Shown here piece after piece: positions 59,439 through 64,000 of a DNA stretch of 64,000 nt. Below the pieces are notes generated by a model. That model was given only the letters and a program-made list of their open reading frames with translations, was not told where the DNA came from and ran no database searches. The DNA is from Aureobasidium sp. EXF-3400 (taxonomy: Eukaryota > Ascomycota > Dothideomycetes > Dothideales > Saccotheciaceae). The stretch spans positions 118,944 through 182,943 of the forward strand of contig SWBL01000058.1 of the NCBI GenBank assembly GCA_024195585.1. The letters are read 5' to 3'. The translations under genes and the position numbers were made by a program. Position 1 is the first letter of the stretch, and each line of letters starts with the position of its first letter.

Positions 59439-61936
59439 ATGTCGTACCTACAGCAGAAAGATTCGACATGGCAGACGAGACGTCCGTCGTCGCCCTTCAC
59501 CCGATACACCAGGTCGCATAGACGACAGCTTTTCGTCGTCTTCGCGCTTCTCTGCATGCTGGTCTACTGGACTGTCTGTGTCGGCATCGACACTCACCAA
59601 AATCCCTTAACCCCTCCTCTACCAGCAAGTCCAAACTTCTTCGCCGGAGGCTCGGAAGATCGACTAGTGACAGTGCAACCACACAAGGGGTTGTTTCTCC
59701 CTGGCGTTGGCAATCATGATGGGCTGTCTTCATCCTCCGGGTCTGTCAAGGTGTCGGAAGGTGTCAGATCCGAAGTCATCGATGAAGATCGTATTGCAGA
59801 GGAGCAGACATCCGAGAACCCAACAGCCACCGTCCAAGTCATCAAGGGCAGCTCGATTCACGACATCGGAGATATCGAGGAGCAACAGTCATCCACAGAA
59901 GACGCGTTCGAGCTCCAACCTGTGGTCGCAGATGGCGGAAGACTCACCGAGAGTTCTAAGGCTCAGGCTGTCGATCGACCAGAGATCCAAGAAAGTTCTG
60001 CCCTTGATCGAGGTACGCGCCCGGAAGGACTCACACAGCTACTGCCTGCAACATCCACGAACGAGATCGAGGCCGAATCACGATTGGTCAAGCCTGTGAC
60101 GTCCACCTCGAGATACGTGTTTCCAGCTACTTCGAACTTCGAGAGACTCAACAGGCTGGCAGATGAACTTCCTGATTTCGTGCATATTCCACTGCATATG
60201 GCCGTGAGCGATGAGGTCTTGGAGGGCTGGGAGGAAGACTGGTTTGCGCACGCTGATTACGATCCTACCAAGCACGGTAGAATCCGTGAGCCAAAGATCG
60301 ACTTTGTGTATACCTGTAAGTTTCTGATCCCAATGCGAGTTCGCAGGACCCAAGCTGACGTCCGAAGGGGTCAACGGCTCTGATACAAGGTTCGCACACA
60401 CAATGCGACCTTATGAACTGAACTCCAGCCTGAACGATGATTCTGGAGAATGGGTCGCTTCCCATGGCGTGAATCGCTATCGTGACTGGGACGAGTTGCG
60501 ATATTCAATCAGAAGTGTTGAGAAACATGCAAGATCCTTTAGCAACAATGTTCAGATTCTTGTCAACGCAGTCGAAGACAACGGCGGTGAGATGGCAAAA
60601 CAACGTCCTGCATGGTTGAAGCCTGACTCGGCCATTGGAGACAAGCTGCAAGTTTTGTCGCAGGAGGATTTCTTTGGGGAGAATGAAGCACAATGTCTTC
60701 CTACCTTCAACTCGTTGACCATCGAGAACCAGATTCACAACACACCTTCGGATACAGATCGAGTAAGTGGTGTCCCTTACACGACCTTCCAGGGTACAGA
60801 AACTGACGATTGTCCAGATCTTTGCAATGTCTGATGATATGTTCTTGGGCAAGCCTCACGCAGCTTCGGACATCTACTCGCCTCTCTTCGGTACAGTCAT
60901 GGGGTTCAAGCCCAATAGTTACAACACCATCGTACCTCCTTCAGAGAAAGACGCCCTGCGATTCGGCGAGAAGCCATACTTGATCTACACCTCCTGGATG
61001 CTGAATCGCCGCTTTGGTACTCGTAAGAGAAAAGGCCAAGTTCACTTCGGTCATTCTCTCTCTCGGAGTGTGTACAAAGAAGCTATGGAAGCCTTCCCTC
61101 GACCAGCTCTCAAAAGTGCTTGCCAGAAATTCAGAGGCGAGACGGGCTTCCAGCTGTATTCTTGGTACAATGCATTTCACTATACCATCGAACGACATCG
61201 AGAAGCTCTGCTCTGGAGCTATATCATGATACGAAGCGACACCAACAAAGATGGGTACCTTGATTGGCAAGAAAGACAAGCCATCATCAGTGATCTGGAG
61301 GAGGGTCTCGCCAACGAAGGTCGCAACTCATACCGCAAACGAATGTACTACTATGTCGCCAAGTCATTGGAGGACGCAGGTCTAGAGGCACCAAAGGTCA
61401 ACGTCGAGACTACTTGGACATCATTGGACGGACCTGCCACCATCGCAAACATTGATTGTTTCGAGTTCAATGTCAATGAGTGTTTGGCACCTGGCTTTTC
61501 TTCACCATCGTGGGATGGCAAGTCCAACAATCCAGTCTTCTCCACTGCGGCAATATTCGACAGAGTGACACGACAAGATCCCCAGTGTGGTGACTGTCTT
61601 ACGAAATTACTGCTTAACCGCGTCGAGCAAGGTCTGTCACCTCTGTTGCCACATGCAGACAAGGATGCTGAGCATAGGGGCACCGTCATCAAGGCTCTGA
61701 AAAGATATTCTTACGTCGTGGTCGAGCCAGATGCTTTGTTTACTATGGTCACTGATGCTGAACAAGTACAAGTGCGCCTGATCGACCGCCTTGCCGATCC
61801 AGAGAAACAGGCAGGTCAACTTTGTCTCAACGACGACGTGACCACTGATAACGAGACAGAGCTTGTAGCTCTGCGAGAGAAGATCTCAAGACTTTTCAAT
61901 GAGCACTGGGGGACGCCAAGTCAGTTCGAGGCCTGA
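59439..61936 (+). CDS. Stealth-family glycan phosphotransferase with EF-hand, type II membrane protein
   Basis: Exons are 59439-60315, 60368-60762 and 60818-61936, for 796 residues. A short basic cytosolic tail and one membrane anchor (LFVVFALLCMLVYWTVCVGI) suggest a Golgi type II enzyme with an acidic stalk. The Stealth CR1 motif spans the first intron: KIDFVYT joined to WVNGSDTRF. CR2 follows as NRYRDWDELRYSIRSVEKHA, with IFAMSDDMFLGKP, then a later region with GFQLYSWYNAFHYTIERHR. An EF-hand loop DTNKDGYLDWQE lies inside. Stealth proteins transfer sugar-1-phosphates, for example GlcNAc-phosphotransferase and bacterial capsule enzymes. It would modify secreted glycans or glycoproteins; the acceptor is unknown. 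Confidence 0.9.
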
Positions 61937-62429
61937 AGGTTGTGAGGACATGTATAGAAATCAAAGCAAGTGTGATGGCTGCAACTCCGTCCAGATCTGT
62001 GTCAACGGCGCTCAAGCAATGTGTGTTATTCTGAGCTTCCACGAAATACGTGCTTGTGTCTTGATTGTTCTTCTGGCTCGACGCTACTTGCTTCCCTCAA
62101 AGTATTGTGCATCCTAACGGCTGTCGGAAACCATCAAACTACGGCGCCAGCGATCGGTTCACACTGAATCAATGCCATCTCGCGACAGAGCCTGAGTTCC
62201 ACACTTTTGCTATTAAGAAGACATAATGCGTCGCTGCCGACTAAACTCTTCGCCTTTCCCCTAAATAACTGCTTCACCTCCATGCCACGAACAATTCAGC
62301 CTTTCGAACATTTTGGCTTCTCCTCCGGAGTTTCGCCGTAATATCAAAACTTTTCCTATCGTACACAATCTTATAGCCTCCGTATACCTCTACATATTGT
62401 GGGATCACGCTCTCTACTCTCTGTCTAGA
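61937..62429. other. Spacer between the Stealth gene and the AT-rich block
   Basis: Ordinary base composition and no gene recognised. Composition shifts to TpA-rich within about 100 bp of 62430. Confidence 0.4.
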
Positions 62430-63905
62430 TCTAAATATCCTATCTTAATTATCTACCAATTTTTTTCTTATAAAGAAACATTATACTACTAATAGAATAA
62501 TAGATCTTAAGCCTATAGGCGTCGCTAAAGTATTTAGGCTAACGCGCTACTCTACGCGCTCTTTAGCGCGCTTCGCGTACGTCCTAACTACTATACGTTC
62601 TATAGTTAGGCATTTCTTACCTTACCCTAATAAGTAATCTTTTATATATACTTACCTTCTAACTTTATATAAACTATCGATCTATCTCTAAGCTACTCCT
62701 TTTCGTCTCTCGTTATTAATATTATTCCCTAAGGACGAATTTAATACTTATCTTACCTATCTACTATAATATAAGATTATAATCTATAGGTCGTATTAGT
62801 TTATAGTACTTCTATAGGCGATTAAAAGCTATTTATAAGCTTAGTATTTACCTATTAGTAGCTAACCGATTAAGGGAATCTAGTCTATTATTAATAATCT
62901 AGGTAACTCTATTACGTAATCTACCTAAGACATTATATATCTAGATCTAGATATAGAGCCTATTAAGTGCCTTAAAACATACTATAATAGCCTTAGATAT
63001 ATAAGACTTAATAGAGCCGGCTAGTAGTATAGTTATATATAAAGGTTAGTTACTAGAATATAATAGTATTATAAATCTACCTAATACTAGATTAACTAAT
63101 TAATTAATTAATCTAATTAATTAGGCTACTTAGCTCTAACACTAGAAGATAGAGGGTTAGAGTCGAACCCTTTAAAACCCTATATAAAATTAAGGTTTTA
63201 GATTATTACTTTAACCCGAACCCTTTACTCTATAGAAGCTAAACCCTTTACTTTAATAAACTTAGAATCGGCTTAAATTAACACTATATAGTTTTTAAAT
63301 ACGTATCTATCTATATATAAAGTTTTATCCGTTTTTTTATAGAAATAGTTCCTCTACTATATAGTAATAATTACGCTAAAGACGTACCTTACGATAAATA
63401 TAAGAGCTTCCCTATACTAGACCCTAGTAACTAACTATACGTAGATTAATAAAGCCTAATAGTATAGAAGTATATTAACGCGCTATTAATCTATAACGTA
63501 TCTATCTAGTAGTAGCAAATATAAGATTATATAGCGTTTACTATTTCTTAGTTTACCGATTTATTATATAAATGGATTTCGACCGTCTTCTCTAGGTCGA
63601 CAATAAATATAAAATCCTTATATATATACTATACTAGTACGTAATAGTACCCTCGTAGCTAACGATATATCTATAAACGTACTACTTACGTCTTACTATA
63701 GATTAACGTCGCGATTATACTATAAAAGTTAAAGGGTGCTCTACTCTAGCTAATAACTATAAAGCCGTTATATATCCGACCTTAACGGATCCTCCTATCC
63801 CGTTCCTTCTAGTCTATTTCGATAGGCTTAGATATAATATACTAAACTATAAAAACATCGCTTACTCTTATATATATTATAATTTAAGTCGGATATAAAA
63901 GTACT
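62430..63905. repeat. AT-rich block with RIP signature, probably a degraded transposable element
   Basis: About 1.5 kb that is strikingly TpA-rich and almost lacks CpA and TpG, while CpG persists (for example CTTTAGCGCGCTTCGCGTAC near 62560). This is the mark of RIP, which changes CpA to TpA in repeats during the sexual cycle. All six frames are full of stops. Short AACCCTTTA-like motifs recur around 63165-63255. Composition returns to normal by 63906. The original element can no longer be named. Confidence 0.75.
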
Positions 63906-64000
63906 AACAGCAGAACAAAAGGAGATGAGGGCTCGTCGGCTTTTCTTACTTTCTTCGCTCTAGTACGTGATTGGCTAGGATCTGTGGGGAAACTTCAAAA
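63906..64000. other. Ordinary-composition sequence at the right edge
   Basis: 95 bp with normal CpA/TpG content. It marks a sharp right border of the AT-rich block; nothing further can be assigned. Confidence 0.4.

Noticed and set aside
63160..63260. Telomere-like repeats (AACCCT / GGGTTA)
   Set aside because: The motifs are few, irregularly spaced and in both orientations within a RIP-like block; there is no tandem array.

Overview
The window is nuclear DNA of a filamentous ascomycete (Pezizomycotina, probably a dothideomycete; the class is an inference). Genes carry short introns, mostly 42-78 nt, with GTNNGT donors, CTNAY branch sites and YAG acceptors. Fungus-specific families are present: tricalbin, Zn2Cys6 regulators, a LysM protein, an MFS sugar permease and a TDT malate transporter. 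At the right end lies an AT-rich, TpA-rich block that looks like a repeat eroded by RIP (repeat-induced point mutation).

Layout. 0-2.2 kb: a secreted LysM plus lysozyme-like protein cut by the left edge. 4.1-8.4 kb: mitochondrial ribosomal protein L16 and RFC1, divergent, with two MCB boxes before RFC1. 10.6-12.3 kb: a secreted DUF1254/DUF1214 protein. 13-17.6 kb: a tricalbin-type ER-plasma membrane tether. 18.4-26.8 kb: a DUF7514-like protein, MCM3, an FYV7-like rRNA-processing protein and an Atos/FAM214-like protein. 27-32.6 kb: a run of accessory genes with internal stop codons. 33.2-34 kb: an intact ubiquitin C-terminal hydrolase. 34.5-42.7 kb: an MFS sugar transporter, a GH3-PA14 beta-glucosidase without a signal peptide and a Zn2Cys6 regulator, probably a small sugar-utilisation cluster. 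43-49.2 kb: an FMN 2-hydroxyacid oxidase, NAD-malic enzyme and a divergent malate transporter, probably an organic-acid module converging on pyruvate. 49.4-52.3 kb: a decayed Zn2Cys6 regulator whose second intron holds two copies of a MITE-like element. 53-61.9 kb: an acyltransferase-3 membrane protein, a secreted Ser/Thr-rich protein and a Stealth-family phosphotransferase with an EF-hand. 62.4-63.9 kb: the RIP-like block.

The most unusual observation is a set of single in-frame stops in otherwise well-preserved genes. They lie in the tricalbin C-terminus, a secreted protein, a TAP-type hydrolase, an alpha/beta hydrolase (two stops plus a frameshift) and the 49-52 kb regulator (two stops). 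All seven can be explained by a C-to-T or G-to-A transition, and four fall in the CpA/TpG context that RIP prefers. Housekeeping genes nearby (RFC1, MCM3, UCH, malic enzyme) are intact. Sequence alone cannot decide between leaky RIP, ordinary pseudogenisation, stop readthrough or assembly error. All exon boundaries were read by eye from splice signals and reading frame.
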